Positions 9,199-17,628 of a stretch of 64,000 nucleotides of DNA are shown in pieces. Location: assembly GCA_030267325.1 (NCBI GenBank), contig JAJDJS010000009.1, positions 1 to 64,000 of the forward strand, in the 5' to 3' direction. Source of the stretch: Desulfosarcina sp. OttesenSCG-928-A07 (GTDB lineage: Bacteria; Desulfobacterota; Desulfobacteria; Desulfobacterales; Desulfosarcinaceae). The notes under the pieces are model-generated. The model ran no database searches. It saw nothing but the letters and a program-made list of their open reading frames with translations, and was not told the DNA's origin. How positions within the stretch are numbered: position 1 is the first letter of the stretch; each line of letters starts with the position of its first letter. The translations under genes and the position numbers were made by a program.

Positions 9199-9976
9199 GC
9201 TTGTGCCGCCACAAGCGCCCGATGTCTTTGCCAAGGGCGTTGCGGCCTTTATCCTGAATGGCGGCAGCAGGCTCGCTCCCAATCGTCGATGGGAAGCTTT
9301 CCGCAATGAACAGCCTGAGGCATATAAAGCCGCGCGTGATCAATTGTACGGAAATCAAGCTGGTTTGTGCGCCTATTGTGAAATCAAGCTTGCGACCAAC
9401 AATCAGCAGATTGAGCATATCATACCGAAATCCATGTCTTTGCCCGATAGAGACGACACCTTTGAATTTTCAAACTTTCTGTTGTGTTGCAGGGGCGGCA
9501 CCAATACGAGCTCGCCAAGACCTGATGAGTACTCAACTGATCCGAGCCTTGCGGTCAATCGCAGTTGCGGTGAAAAGAAAGGCGCATATTTCGGAAGTGA
9601 TTTTATTTCTCCCTGTCACCTTCCCGCGATTCCTGTTTTTGAGTTGCATTACCACCCCGATGACGGCGTCTCTTTTAAAGTTGATCCGGAAGTCTGTGCG
9701 CAACACGCGATTGATCCTGAAAAAATTGAAAAAACAATGGATATACTGGGATTGAATTGCCCGCGATTGAAACGAAACCGAAAAGTGGTTTGGAACATGA
9801 TTCAGGCAGAACTTAATACGTTGCCGAATCGTGAAGATGAATACGCGATAAAGGAACTGGCCGAAGCGCATCTTGCGCCGGTAAACGGAGAATGTCCGCC
9901 CTATGTGACCACGCGGTTTCTTTATCTCATGTCATTTCTGTCGGTTCCGCAATTACTTGGTATTGTCAAATGGTAA
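9191..9976 (+). CDS. ptuB: Septu-type HNH nuclease PtuB
   Basis: This HNH-family protein is about 261 residues from the ATG that overlaps the ptuA stop. An upstream in-frame Met 45 bases earlier lies deep inside ptuA and is less likely. The nuclease core is CAYCEIKL...QIEHIIPKS...FEFSNFLLCCRGG, with CxxC pairs and the catalytic-type His in EHIIPKS. This arrangement matches PtuB/TIGR02646 proteins, which also accompany some retrons. The coupled PtuA ATPase makes Septu the best reading. No reverse transcriptase or retron RNA was seen nearby. Confidence 0.82.
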   Translation: MHKLVPPQAPDVFAKGVAAFILNGGSRLAPNRRWEAFRNEQPEAYKAARDQLYGNQAGLCAYCEIKLATNNQQIEHIIPKSMSLPDRDDTFEFSNFLLCCRGGTNTSSPRPDEYSTDPSLAVNRSCGEKKGAYFGSDFISPCHLPAIPVFELHYHPDDGVSFKVDPEVCAQHAIDPEKIEKTMDILGLNCPRLKRNRKVVWNMIQAELNTLPNREDEYAIKELAEAHLAPVNGECPPYVTTRFLYLMSFLSVPQLLGIVKW

Positions 9977-10025
9977 AACCGCCGCACCCCATTTCCCTCT
10001 TACTCTCCCCTGAAAGAAAACCATC

Positions 10026-11516
10026 ATGAAAGTGGTTCTGATCTCCATGCCGGATACGGTCCCGGTGATTGTCCATGAAATGGCCGTTCACATGCCCAAT
10101 CACGGCATTGCCTGTGTGGGCGGCAATATTGACGCGCAGCACGAGGTATATCTCATTGATCTGGTGCGTAAACGCGGAAGCATCCGCCGCTATCTCACCC
10201 GGACCCTTTCTCGCATCAAACCGGGTCTGGTGGGACTTTCCGCCATGGCTTGGCAGTATGACACCTGCCAGAAACTGGCCCGGCTCATCAAAACCATTGT
10301 GCCGGACACAAAAATCGTCATCGGCGGGTATCATGCCACGTTGATGTATGAGGAAATTGCCGCATCACCGGAATCTGCCGTCATTGATTTCATGATTCGC
10401 GGCGAAGGGGAGGAAGCCTGCCGCCGGCTGGTCAACGCGCTTTCCGGAACCGATCGCGTGGAAGATATTCCCTCGCTTTCCTACAAAACCCAGAACGGCG
10501 ACTTTGTTCACAATCCCTGGGCAGGTCCCCTGGATTTATCGTCCATCAAACTGCCCATCCGGGATAAACGCCGGCTCACCTGGGGCTATCACATCATGTA
10601 TTCCAATGTGGAATTGATGGAAACCTCACGGGGATGCACCCGGTCCTGCAATTTTTGCAGCATGAAGCATATGTACGGCCGGACGTTTCGCACCTATCCC
10701 ATTGAACGGGTGCTGGCTGACCTGGATGACATTTATTACAAGCGCAAGGTGAAATGGATCTTTCTTGTGGATGACAATATGGTCCTGGACACAGAAAGGG
10801 TCATGACCCTGTGTGACGCCATCATCAAGCGGGGCTATAAAGGACTGCGACTGGTGGTTCAGGCCGACTGCATCACTGTTTCCCGAAATGAGGCCATGGT
10901 GAAGAAAATGGCCGAGGCGGGATTCTGCACCTTCTTCCTGGGCATTGAAAACGCCTCCCAGGTCAACCTGATTGAAGCGGGAAAAGGCGATATTGTCAGC
11001 GCATCCCAAAAAGCGGTGGAGATTTGCCATCGGTACGACATCATGGTGATCGGCGGACTGATTTTTGGTTTTCCCCAGGATGACGAGGCGGCCATCATCA
11101 AAAATTATGAATTTTTCAAATCCATCGGCGCGGATGCGTCTTACTGCCAGATTCTGACGCCTTACCCCAAAACCGAAATGCGCCACCAACTGATGCGCCA
11201 AGGACTGATTACCAATCCGGATGATCTTAAAAAATACAGCGGCTTGTGGGCCAATGTGCGCACCCACCACCTTTCTAGCCAGCGGCTGCAATACCTGTTC
11301 TGGTATCACCGCCAGCATGTGCTGGGCTGGTGGAAACCACCGGAACTGATCCAGCGCCGGGGACGCGGCTGGACCGCCATCTGGACCTATTTATTCAAGC
11401 CGATCCTGAAAAAATACTACGGCCATATGCTGCGCCGGGAAGGCTGGGAAGGCCGGTATCAGCGGGAATTGAAACGCCTGGAAAAGATGAATGATTTCCC
11501 GGACCTGGAGGATTAG
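10026..11516 (+). CDS. B12-binding-domain radical SAM protein
   Basis: The 496-residue protein has an N-terminal cobalamin-binding Rossmann-like region (about 1-130, with KIVIGGYHATLMYEE) and then a radical SAM core. The [4Fe-4S] motif is CTRSCNFC within TSRGCTRSCNFCSMKHMYG, followed by FLVDDNMVLD and FLGIENASQ. B12-dependent radical SAM enzymes carry out methylations and ring rearrangements in lipid, cofactor and natural product pathways. The substrate cannot be predicted here. The next gene is plsY, 53 bases away, but a link with phospholipid synthesis is only positional. Confidence 0.85.
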   Translation: MKVVLISMPDTVPVIVHEMAVHMPNHGIACVGGNIDAQHEVYLIDLVRKRGSIRRYLTRTLSRIKPGLVGLSAMAWQYDTCQKLARLIKTIVPDTKIVIGGYHATLMYEEIAASPESAVIDFMIRGEGEEACRRLVNALSGTDRVEDIPSLSYKTQNGDFVHNPWAGPLDLSSIKLPIRDKRRLTWGYHIMYSNVELMETSRGCTRSCNFCSMKHMYGRTFRTYPIERVLADLDDIYYKRKVKWIFLVDDNMVLDTERVMTLCDAIIKRGYKGLRLVVQADCITVSRNEAMVKKMAEAGFCTFFLGIENASQVNLIEAGKGDIVSASQKAVEICHRYDIMVIGGLIFGFPQDDEAAIIKNYEFFKSIGADASYCQILTPYPKTEMRHQLMRQGLITNPDDLKKYSGLWANVRTHHLSSQRLQYLFWYHRQHVLGWWKPPELIQRRGRGWTAIWTYLFKPILKKYYGHMLRREGWEGRYQRELKRLEKMNDFPDLED

Positions 11517-11569
11517 GCCCAAAGAGCGCCACCACGGCCAACGCATGAATCATGGGCAATGGGACACCG

Positions 11570-12154
11570 ATGATATTGACCTTGAAATTGATTTTCCTGT
11601 TTGTCTTGGCCTATGTTGCAGGATCCGTAAATTTTTCCATCCTGGTGTGCCGGCTTTCCGGCCTGACAGATCCCAGGGAAAACGGCAGCAACAATCCCGG
11701 TGCCACCAATGTGTATCGCCAGGCCGGTCCCTTTTGGGCGGGAATGGTTCTTTTGCTGGATATGGCAAGGGCCATCATCATTGCCCTTCTGGCGCTATAC
11801 GGGCTTCCAGTGGGAATAGTGCCGTGGATCGGGCTCGGGCTGATTTTGGGAAATCGGTTCCCCTGTTTTCATGGCTTTAAAGGGGGCAAGGGCGTTGCCA
11901 ACTATCTTGGCTTTTCCCTCGTACTGGCACCGGAATGGGCGGGCATCGGCGCTGTGGTCTGGGCAGGGCTTTTTTTGCTGTGGAAAACGCCCTTTATCGC
12001 ATCGTTCGGCTTGGTGGCCTGTCTTTCCGCAGGCATTATCACACGGCCGGATATAGGGGCTTCTGGCATCACAGCCACCTTGTTGATCACGGCCCTGGTT
12101 GTGGCCTTTCACCATCGCAATATTCGGGAACTTCGACCCCATCAAGAGCGATGA
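11570..12154 (+). CDS. plsY: Glycerol-3-phosphate acyltransferase PlsY
   Basis: This is a polytopic membrane protein of 194 residues, the normal PlsY length, with about five hydrophobic segments. PlsY uses acyl-phosphate to acylate glycerol-3-phosphate, the first step of phospholipid synthesis. The three family motifs are visible: YVAGSVNFSILV near the N-terminus, NGSNNPGATNVYR, and GNRFPCFHGFKGGKGVA. I chose the internal ATG that gives the family-typical start MILTLKLIFLFVLAY. An ATG 18 bases upstream is also open. It probably follows the radical SAM gene in one transcript. Confidence 0.9.
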   Translation: MILTLKLIFLFVLAYVAGSVNFSILVCRLSGLTDPRENGSNNPGATNVYRQAGPFWAGMVLLLDMARAIIIALLALYGLPVGIVPWIGLGLILGNRFPCFHGFKGGKGVANYLGFSLVLAPEWAGIGAVVWAGLFLLWKTPFIASFGLVACLSAGIITRPDIGASGITATLLITALVVAFHHRNIRELRPHQER

Positions 12155-12173
12155 CGAGAAATACACCATAACC

Positions 12174-12356
12174 ATGGAGGCTCTGGATTTTGCCAAGGCC
12201 TACATCGACGATCCTGATGAAGTTGCCAAATTGGCTGCCGGGATAGCTGCACAACATGGAGACAAAAATTTCTCACGAGACGGTGTCGAGCGGCAAGTCG
12301 CCTGGAGAATCGGCCTCATCTGTGCTGTCAAGAGCTTTCTATTATCCCTGCAGTAG
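12174..12356 (+). CDS. Possible small hypothetical protein or gene remnant
   Basis: This 60-codon frame (MEALDFAKAYIDDPDEVAKLAAGIAAQHG at its N-terminus) has plausible helical, acidic coding character but no family I recognise. Its last dozen residues (ICAVKSFLLSLQ) look less natural, which could mean a frameshifted or truncated end. The region from here to the Fic gene holds no other supportable gene. It is listed for completeness only. Confidence 0.3.
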   Translation: MEALDFAKAYIDDPDEVAKLAAGIAAQHGDKNFSRDGVERQVAWRIGLICAVKSFLLSLQ

Positions 12357-12578
12357 AAATTCAGATCATCGATCCGAACTATCTCCCGCCCTGCTGTTGG
12401 CCCGGTTGCTGGCGGAGCGCGGAGTCAGATGCGTTGCAGGGTCGAACGCTCGTCTGGGAAAATCGAAGGGGCCGTTCAGGAAATCCGCTTGATTCTTCCT
12501 TCCCGCTTTTTTTTATTTTAGGGTATACATTGAAAATAAAATAAAGAAGAGCCTTGTTTTAGATTCGAGGCAGACAGG

Positions 12579-13754
12579 ATGAAGCGAGAACTCCAAGGCA
12601 GATATGTGACCATATCAACGGTGGGTGAGAAGGCCCAGGCCTTCGTACCCGCGCCGCTACCGCCACGTCCACCCATCCACTGGACGTCGGAGCTGCACAG
12701 CAAGTTCGACCAGGCGCTGCTGGCCCTCGGTCGGCTGGACAGCGCCTCGACCTTGCTGCCGGACACCTCGCTGTTCCTGTACCTGTATGTCCGCAAGGAG
12801 GCCGTGCTCTCCTCCATGATCGAGGGAACCCAGTCATCCCTGTCGGATCTGCTGCTGTTCGAGCTGGATCAGGAGCCCGGCGTCCCGCTGGATGACGTGC
12901 AGGAGGTTAGCAGCTATGTTGCGGCCCTTGACCATGGTCTGCGCCTGCTGGAGGAAGGACTGCCACTGTCGCTGCGGCTGTTCCGCGAAATTCATGGTGT
13001 ACTGCTGACCAAGGGGCGTGGCAGCAATCAGACCCCGGGGGAGTTTCGTCGCAGCCAGAACTGGATCGGCGGCACCCGGCCGGGCAATGCGGCCTTTGTT
13101 CCGCCTCCGGCCGAAGAGGTACTGGAGTGCATGGGCAAGCTGGAGCTCTTCCTCCATGACCAGCCGGAGCCGACCCCGGTGTTGCTCAAGGCGGCGCTGG
13201 CCCATGTGCAGTTCGAGACGATCCACCCATTTCTGGATGGTGATGGTAACGGCCGTCTGGGGCGTCTGCTGATCACGCTGCTGCTATGTGAGCAGAAGGT
13301 GCTGCGGGAGCCCATGCTCTGCCTCAGCCTCTACTTCAAGACGCATCGTCAGCATTACTACGAGTTGCTGAACACTGTGCGCATGACCGGTGACTGGGAA
13401 GCCTGGCTCGATTTCTTTGCCGAGGCTGTCATCGTCGCCGCCACCCAGGCTGTGGAAACAGCCCAGCAACTGCTTGATCTGTCGAACCAGGACCGTGGCA
13501 AGATCAGCGGCCTGGGACGGGCGGCGGCATCCACCCTGCAGGTCCACCGGGCGCTTATGGAGCATCCTATTTCCACCTCTGGCTCGCTGGTGGAGAAGAC
13601 CCGCATCACTCCAGCCACGGTCAACAAGGCGCTCGGTCACTTGGAGCAGCTTGGCATCGTCAAAGAGCTGACCGCCCAGAAACGCAACCGCCTGTTCAGC
13701 TATGCGGGCTATATCGAGATCATGAGTCGCGGCACGGAACTGCCGGGTAGATAG
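12579..13754 (+). CDS. Fic family protein (AMP-transferase type)
   Basis: This 391-residue Fic protein has the complete active-site motif HPFLDGDGNGRLGR (about 216-229). An N-terminal inhibitory-helix motif, SSMIEGTQSS, lies at about 78-87, where the Glu would block the ATP site as in class II Fic enzymes. The C-terminus has a winged-helix-like segment (about 315-375: STSGSLVEKTRITPATVNKAL). Fic enzymes usually transfer AMP to target proteins. Codon use is strongly CTG/CGT/GGC-biased and unlike the neighbours, and the gene sits alone in gene-poor DNA, so recent transfer is likely. An A/T-rich stretch just upstream (12510-12550) may hold its promoter. Confidence 0.88.
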   Translation: MKRELQGRYVTISTVGEKAQAFVPAPLPPRPPIHWTSELHSKFDQALLALGRLDSASTLLPDTSLFLYLYVRKEAVLSSMIEGTQSSLSDLLLFELDQEPGVPLDDVQEVSSYVAALDHGLRLLEEGLPLSLRLFREIHGVLLTKGRGSNQTPGEFRRSQNWIGGTRPGNAAFVPPPAEEVLECMGKLELFLHDQPEPTPVLLKAALAHVQFETIHPFLDGDGNGRLGRLLITLLLCEQKVLREPMLCLSLYFKTHRQHYYELLNTVRMTGDWEAWLDFFAEAVIVAATQAVETAQQLLDLSNQDRGKISGLGRAAASTLQVHRALMEHPISTSGSLVEKTRITPATVNKALGHLEQLGIVKELTAQKRNRLFSYAGYIEIMSRGTELPGR

Positions 13755-13758
13755 GCAG

Positions 13759-13783
13759 TTCGATTCCGGTTTTCGGAATCGAA
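13759..13783 (+). terminator. Perfect 10-bp hairpin after the Fic gene
   Basis: TTCGATTCCG and CGGAATCGAA form a perfect 10-bp stem around a five-base GTTTT loop, four bases after the Fic stop codon. No T-run follows, so it is not a classical intrinsic terminator. It could still protect or end the fic mRNA. Confidence 0.5.
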
Positions 13784-14500
13784 TCAGATTCGTTGGGAGA
13801 TTGTTCTGGGTATTCGCTCGCGTTGCAAACCCAGCATCCTCGTCCGGAGCTTGGAAATCAGGGGAGAAAGGTTGCTGCCTCGGCGGGAACTTGGAACGCG
13901 ACTCGGAATCAAACAAAAAAATCCTTTATTTTTCAGTGAATTAAAGAGGTTGTTGGGGTCGACGACGGAGCTGCGGTCGTGAGCTGTTTGCTCCACTATT
14001 TAAAATATGGTACCGGTGGTCTGAAAAAAAAGAAAAACTCGGCTGATCCGCCATCTTTAGCTGTCTTCCGCAAATAAAGTCCCGTGGATGCACCATTTTT
14101 ACAACATGTGCGGCGAATTCGTCGCCAGAACAGCAGCGACACGGTATACGAAAAATTCAGGTACCGATGTTCATATATTGAAATATCCGGCAATAAAGAT
14201 TATTCAAAAAGTTGTCCAAAAAAACTTAACCGGGAAGGTACGCCCCTTTGGCTGTGGTGGATGCCTTGAAAAAGTTGACATCAGCGCTTGAGCGTGCCAT
14301 TTCAGCCCAGAAGGCGCACAAGATCGCAGCCACACACAACCGTAATGAACGCATGCAGGTCTTACCCAAATTTGTGAAAATCTATTTTCTTAGGGCCGGG
14401 CATGTCCTGAATTTTAAAATGAGGCTGGGTGTTTCTGGAAATACCGGCTTCTGGATAATGTTTTCAACCGGAGTCAGATAACTTTGAGGAGGAAAGACGT
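13784..14500. other. Gene-poor stretch, no supportable gene
   Basis: About 700 bases lie between the Fic gene and the cytochrome gene. Short frames are present, for example a TTG-started 77-codon frame near 14248. None has a convincing start, ribosome site or family resemblance. Base composition shifts from GC-rich to A/T-rich across the stretch, which suggests the edge of acquired DNA. A TTGACA at about 14277 has no good -10 partner. Confidence 0.5.
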
Positions 14501-14974
14501 ATGCGTAGCCTGTCGTGTGCGGAGATCATGTTTATTGGTATGGTAACCTGTGTTTCTCTATGTGGACTGGCAACTGCAGAAAACAGAGAAATGCGTGTGC
14601 CCCTGGGGACCATTGAGTTAAAGGCCCCATCTGCTGTTGAGGCCAAACGGTCAGCGGTGATGTTTGACCATGGCCAGCACATGAAAATCAACTGTAACCT
14701 TTGCCATCACACCTGGGAGGGTAAAGCGCCCATTACCGGATGTATGACCAGCGGGTGTCATGATCTTGCGGCGCTTCCCAAAAAGGCTGATTCCGACACT
14801 GTGGATAAGGCCCTGGCGTTCCGGTACTATAAAACTGCTTACCACGGGCAATGTATTGAGTGTCACAAGACCCTGCAAATGGAAATTGAGCAGATGTCCA
14901 AACCTCTCACTGCCGTTGATGGAATTGTTCCCACCACCGGTCCTACGGGCTGTATTGACTGTCATCCCAAATGA
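14501..14974 (+). CDS. Tetraheme cytochrome c3 family protein
   Basis: This periplasmic protein of 157 residues has a signal peptide of about 26 residues (hydrophobic FIGMVTCVSLCGLATA). Four heme attachment sites follow: CNLCH, CMTSGCH (a CX4CH spacing), CIECH and CIDCH. HGQHMKINCNLCHH supplies the distal His pattern of class III cytochrome c3. Such cytochromes shuttle electrons from hydrogenases or formate dehydrogenases to membrane complexes in sulfate reducers. A strong GAGGAGG ribosome site precedes the ATG. The gene stands alone. Confidence 0.92.
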   Translation: MRSLSCAEIMFIGMVTCVSLCGLATAENREMRVPLGTIELKAPSAVEAKRSAVMFDHGQHMKINCNLCHHTWEGKAPITGCMTSGCHDLAALPKKADSDTVDKALAFRYYKTAYHGQCIECHKTLQMEIEQMSKPLTAVDGIVPTTGPTGCIDCHPK

Positions 14975-14989
14975 CGGTGAGTGAAATGG

Positions 14990-15031
14990 GGACACCGGAC
15001 GTGTTCATCAGAGCGTTTTAACGCGGTGTCC
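14990..15031 (+). terminator. Candidate terminator after cytochrome c3
   Basis: GGACACCG (14990-14997) and CGGTGTCC (15024-15031) form an 8-bp stem with a long loop, about 15 bases after the cytochrome stop. It is followed by TCCTTTC rather than a clean T-run. The remaining roughly 300 bases to the convergent coiled-coil gene show no gene I can support. Confidence 0.4.
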
Positions 15032-15337
15032 TCCTTTCATCTGTAAACCGGTATGCTTGCTTTTTCACCGGCCAGGTCCAGAACAACCCGGATGGCTCCC
15101 AGTTGCTCAAGGATGCAAAAAGTCTTGGGCCTCTTCCAGCGCGGCGTTTGGCTTCTCGGCTTTTGAAGCAGGAAGCGGTGGAGCGCTCTGAACATGCCAG
15201 AGCGACACCCTTGCTTCACATCCCCGCTGTATATCATCTTCCTTTGGCGGACGGATTCTTTGCCACCCGCCTTTCCAACACTCCGCCTGACCCTGGCTCA
15301 ACAACCCGTTTTTTCAGGTTATGAACTGCCCCGCCCA

Positions 15338-16090
15338 TTACTTCTTTTTTCGTTGCTTTTTTTCCTGATCATTTCCGGGTGACGCTTCGCCGGCCTCCCT
15401 TTTCAGCTTTTCCACTTCCAGGGTGAGTGCCGCTTGACGCGCGGCAAGGTCGTTTATTTCCTCCTGAAGTTTCAGCTTTTCGTCCCTGAGGGGACGTAGT
15501 GTCTGCTGATGCGTGGCGATATCCTGTTCCAACAAATGGGCCTGGGCTGAAAAGGCCATGTGTTTGGCCTCGAGTTCGGCGACCTGAACAGCTTGGGGCT
15601 TCAGTTTTTCAACCTCTCTGCGCAAGTCTTCCAACTGGCGATCAAGGGCAGCCGCCTCCACTTGTTTGCCCTCCATGCTGCTGATTTCTTTTTCCAGTTT
15701 TTCCCGCAGCTGGCGCTTGAGGTCGAGTTGGTAATCAAAGTCCGCCATCTTGGAAGCCATGTCCTGATGTTCCCGTTGTTTTGCAATAAGGTCTTTTTCG
15801 AGCCGGGAAAGCTCGGCCCGGACCAATTCCTGCTGGTGCCGCTCGCCTTCCAGCAGGGAAACGTCTCTTTTTTGCCGGAGCATCCAGTCACGCATGGCAA
15901 TGACATCAGCCTGGAGTTGCTCCTTCCGGGCGATGAGGGTGGCCATGTTGCCGCTGTCACCGATCAGGGCGCGCATGCGAGATCGCTGATACACATAATA
16001 TCCAAAAATAACCAACAGGAGCAGCAAAAAAAACGCGCTTGCCACAAACCAGGCTATTGTCGACAGAAAGGGAATAAAAACGCCGTCCAT
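15338..16090 (-). CDS. Membrane-anchored coiled-coil protein
   Basis: The 250-residue protein has one N-terminal transmembrane segment (about 10-33, WFVASAFFLLLLLVIFGYYV). Almost everything after residue 55 is heptad-rich charged helix (for example QLREKLEKEISSMEGKQVEAAALDRQLEDL, split here only for illustration), and it ends in a lysine-rich tail. No enzymatic motif is visible. It starts 20 bases after the stop of a larger coiled-coil protein with the same layout, so the two probably form one transcript and perhaps a hetero-oligomeric envelope scaffold. The function is unknown. Confidence 0.6.
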   Translation of the reverse strand: MDGVFIPFLSTIAWFVASAFFLLLLLVIFGYYVYQRSRMRALIGDSGNMATLIARKEQLQADVIAMRDWMLRQKRDVSLLEGERHQQELVRAELSRLEKDLIAKQREHQDMASKMADFDYQLDLKRQLREKLEKEISSMEGKQVEAAALDRQLEDLRREVEKLKPQAVQVAELEAKHMAFSAQAHLLEQDIATHQQTLRPLRDEKLKLQEEINDLAARQAALTLEVEKLKREAGEASPGNDQEKKQRKKK

Positions 16091-16110
16091 AGGGAACTCC
16101 TGTATAGGGT

Positions 16111-17478
16111 TTACGGGTTATCGGAAGAAGATTTCTGAGCTTGCGTTTGCAATGCAGCGATAGTGGTGGAGAGGGTCTCCAGGTCTTTCTGCATTTTGGC
16201 GATCAGTTTGGAAAGCGCCGCATTGTGATCGCTGCTCAAACCAGCACTGGATTGAAGTGCCGTGGTGAGGGAGGAAAGGGGTTTGACCTGTTTTTCCAGC
16301 GCATCGACCGTAGTTTGCAGGTCGGAAACCCCAGTTCGCATTTCCTTGGTTTGGACCCCAACAGCATTGGCCTGAGTTGTCAGGGTTTGAACCGTCGCAG
16401 ACAACGAATTGGCGATGGGCTGTACCTTTTTTTCCATTTCCTGAATTTTGGAAAGGGGCGCCTGGGCACGCTGGATCCATCGCTGAACTTGCGTGTTCAG
16501 GGCCTGGAGTTCGGTGCCAAGCCGTTTGTTTTCCCCTGCCAAGGTCTGAATCTCTGCTTTGAGCGCCTGATTGGAAGAACCTCTCTGGGTCAAAAGCTCA
16601 GAAAAAGAAGCACTGTGCTGTCCCAGCGTGGCAATGTGGTTTCCCATGGTTTCCAGGCGGGCCTGAAGGGCTGCGACTTCTTTATCCAGGCTCGTCACCG
16701 TTGTCTGCATGTTCGTTGTCTGGCGCGCATACGCTTGACTGGCCGCATCTGTTGTTGCCGAAGAAGCCTGCAGCTGAGCTGTCATGGCATCAACCGCTTT
16801 TTGGAAACCTTCCAGGAGCTTCTGGTCCTCGGTCATGCGCGCCAAAAAGTCCTGGGCATGAGCACGGGAACGCTCCAGGCCCTCAACATCGGCGGTGAGC
16901 GTTGCAACCTGCTTTTGTTTTTCCGCGATACTGGCACGGAGTGTGGCCTCCTGGCTTCGAAGGGTTGTCAGTTCCTGTTTGGCGGCCGCCGAAAGCGGTT
17001 TGGTCCTGACCAGATCGCCTTGGGCTTTTCCCAGCTCTTTCCGAAGCAATTTGATCTGGCTCGTGAGCTCCGTATTTTCGCCCCTGAGTTTGTCGGATGC
17101 CTCTGTAAGGGTCTCGTGCTTCTGGGTGAGGGCGTCTACCGCCTGCTGGACCCTTTTGTGGGTCTGCTCCAGTTGACCGACGGAAAAGGTCAGATCTGCA
17201 TACTGGATTTTCAGTTCAGGCAACGCTTCTCTCATTTGTTTGTTAGCCTCAATATCCCGCTCCAGCTCAGTCCGCGCCTGGACAATGCGATCCCGTTCTT
17301 GTCCGAGAAGTAAAATTTTCCATCCCGTAAGGGCCACCAGGATGATCGCAATGAGAAGGCCCACACCCATGAGCAAAGTGGACGGAAAAGTGGTATCAGA
17401 TCGCGGGGGGCCCATGTCGGGAACGGTCTCCGACAAAGGTGGGGGCTGATGCGGCACATCACTCAGTTCTGGGTTCAT
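16111..17478 (-). CDS. Membrane-anchored long coiled-coil protein
   Basis: The 455-residue protein has a short polar Pro-rich N-terminus, then one transmembrane segment (about 33-55, LLMGVGLLIAIILVALTGWKILLL). About 380 residues of predicted coiled coil follow, with many Gln, Ala and Thr (EATLRASIAEKQKQVATL and similar), and then a Ser-rich end. I chose the ATG preceded by GGAGGA; a Met five codons earlier is also open. Its partner downstream has the same topology. No family is recognised, and roles in envelope organisation, chemotaxis-like signalling or motility are all guesses. Confidence 0.6.
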   Translation of the reverse strand: MNPELSDVPHQPPPLSETVPDMGPPRSDTTFPSTLLMGVGLLIAIILVALTGWKILLLGQERDRIVQARTELERDIEANKQMREALPELKIQYADLTFSVGQLEQTHKRVQQAVDALTQKHETLTEASDKLRGENTELTSQIKLLRKELGKAQGDLVRTKPLSAAAKQELTTLRSQEATLRASIAEKQKQVATLTADVEGLERSRAHAQDFLARMTEDQKLLEGFQKAVDAMTAQLQASSATTDAASQAYARQTTNMQTTVTSLDKEVAALQARLETMGNHIATLGQHSASFSELLTQRGSSNQALKAEIQTLAGENKRLGTELQALNTQVQRWIQRAQAPLSKIQEMEKKVQPIANSLSATVQTLTTQANAVGVQTKEMRTGVSDLQTTVDALEKQVKPLSSLTTALQSSAGLSSDHNAALSKLIAKMQKDLETLSTTIAALQTQAQKSSSDNP

Positions 17479-17628
17479 TCTTCCTCCATGCATTCTTAAG
17501 GGCAGTTAAATTGTAACGCAACACGATCCTCCATATCTTTCAGTTCACTTTTTATCATCACCGTACAGGTGACGCGTTTGGCAAGCATCAGACCGGCGCA
17601 ATGATAACTGCCGATTTAACTGTATGGG

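Noticed and set aside
7900-9976. Retron reading of the PtuAB-like pair
   Set aside because: No reverse transcriptase gene or msr/msd-like RNA was found next to it, so a plain Septu system is the simpler call.
14248-14481. 77-codon TTG-started frame before cytochrome c3
   Set aside because: It has a rare start, no ribosome site, no family resemblance and an unnatural C-terminal composition, so it is not listed as a gene.
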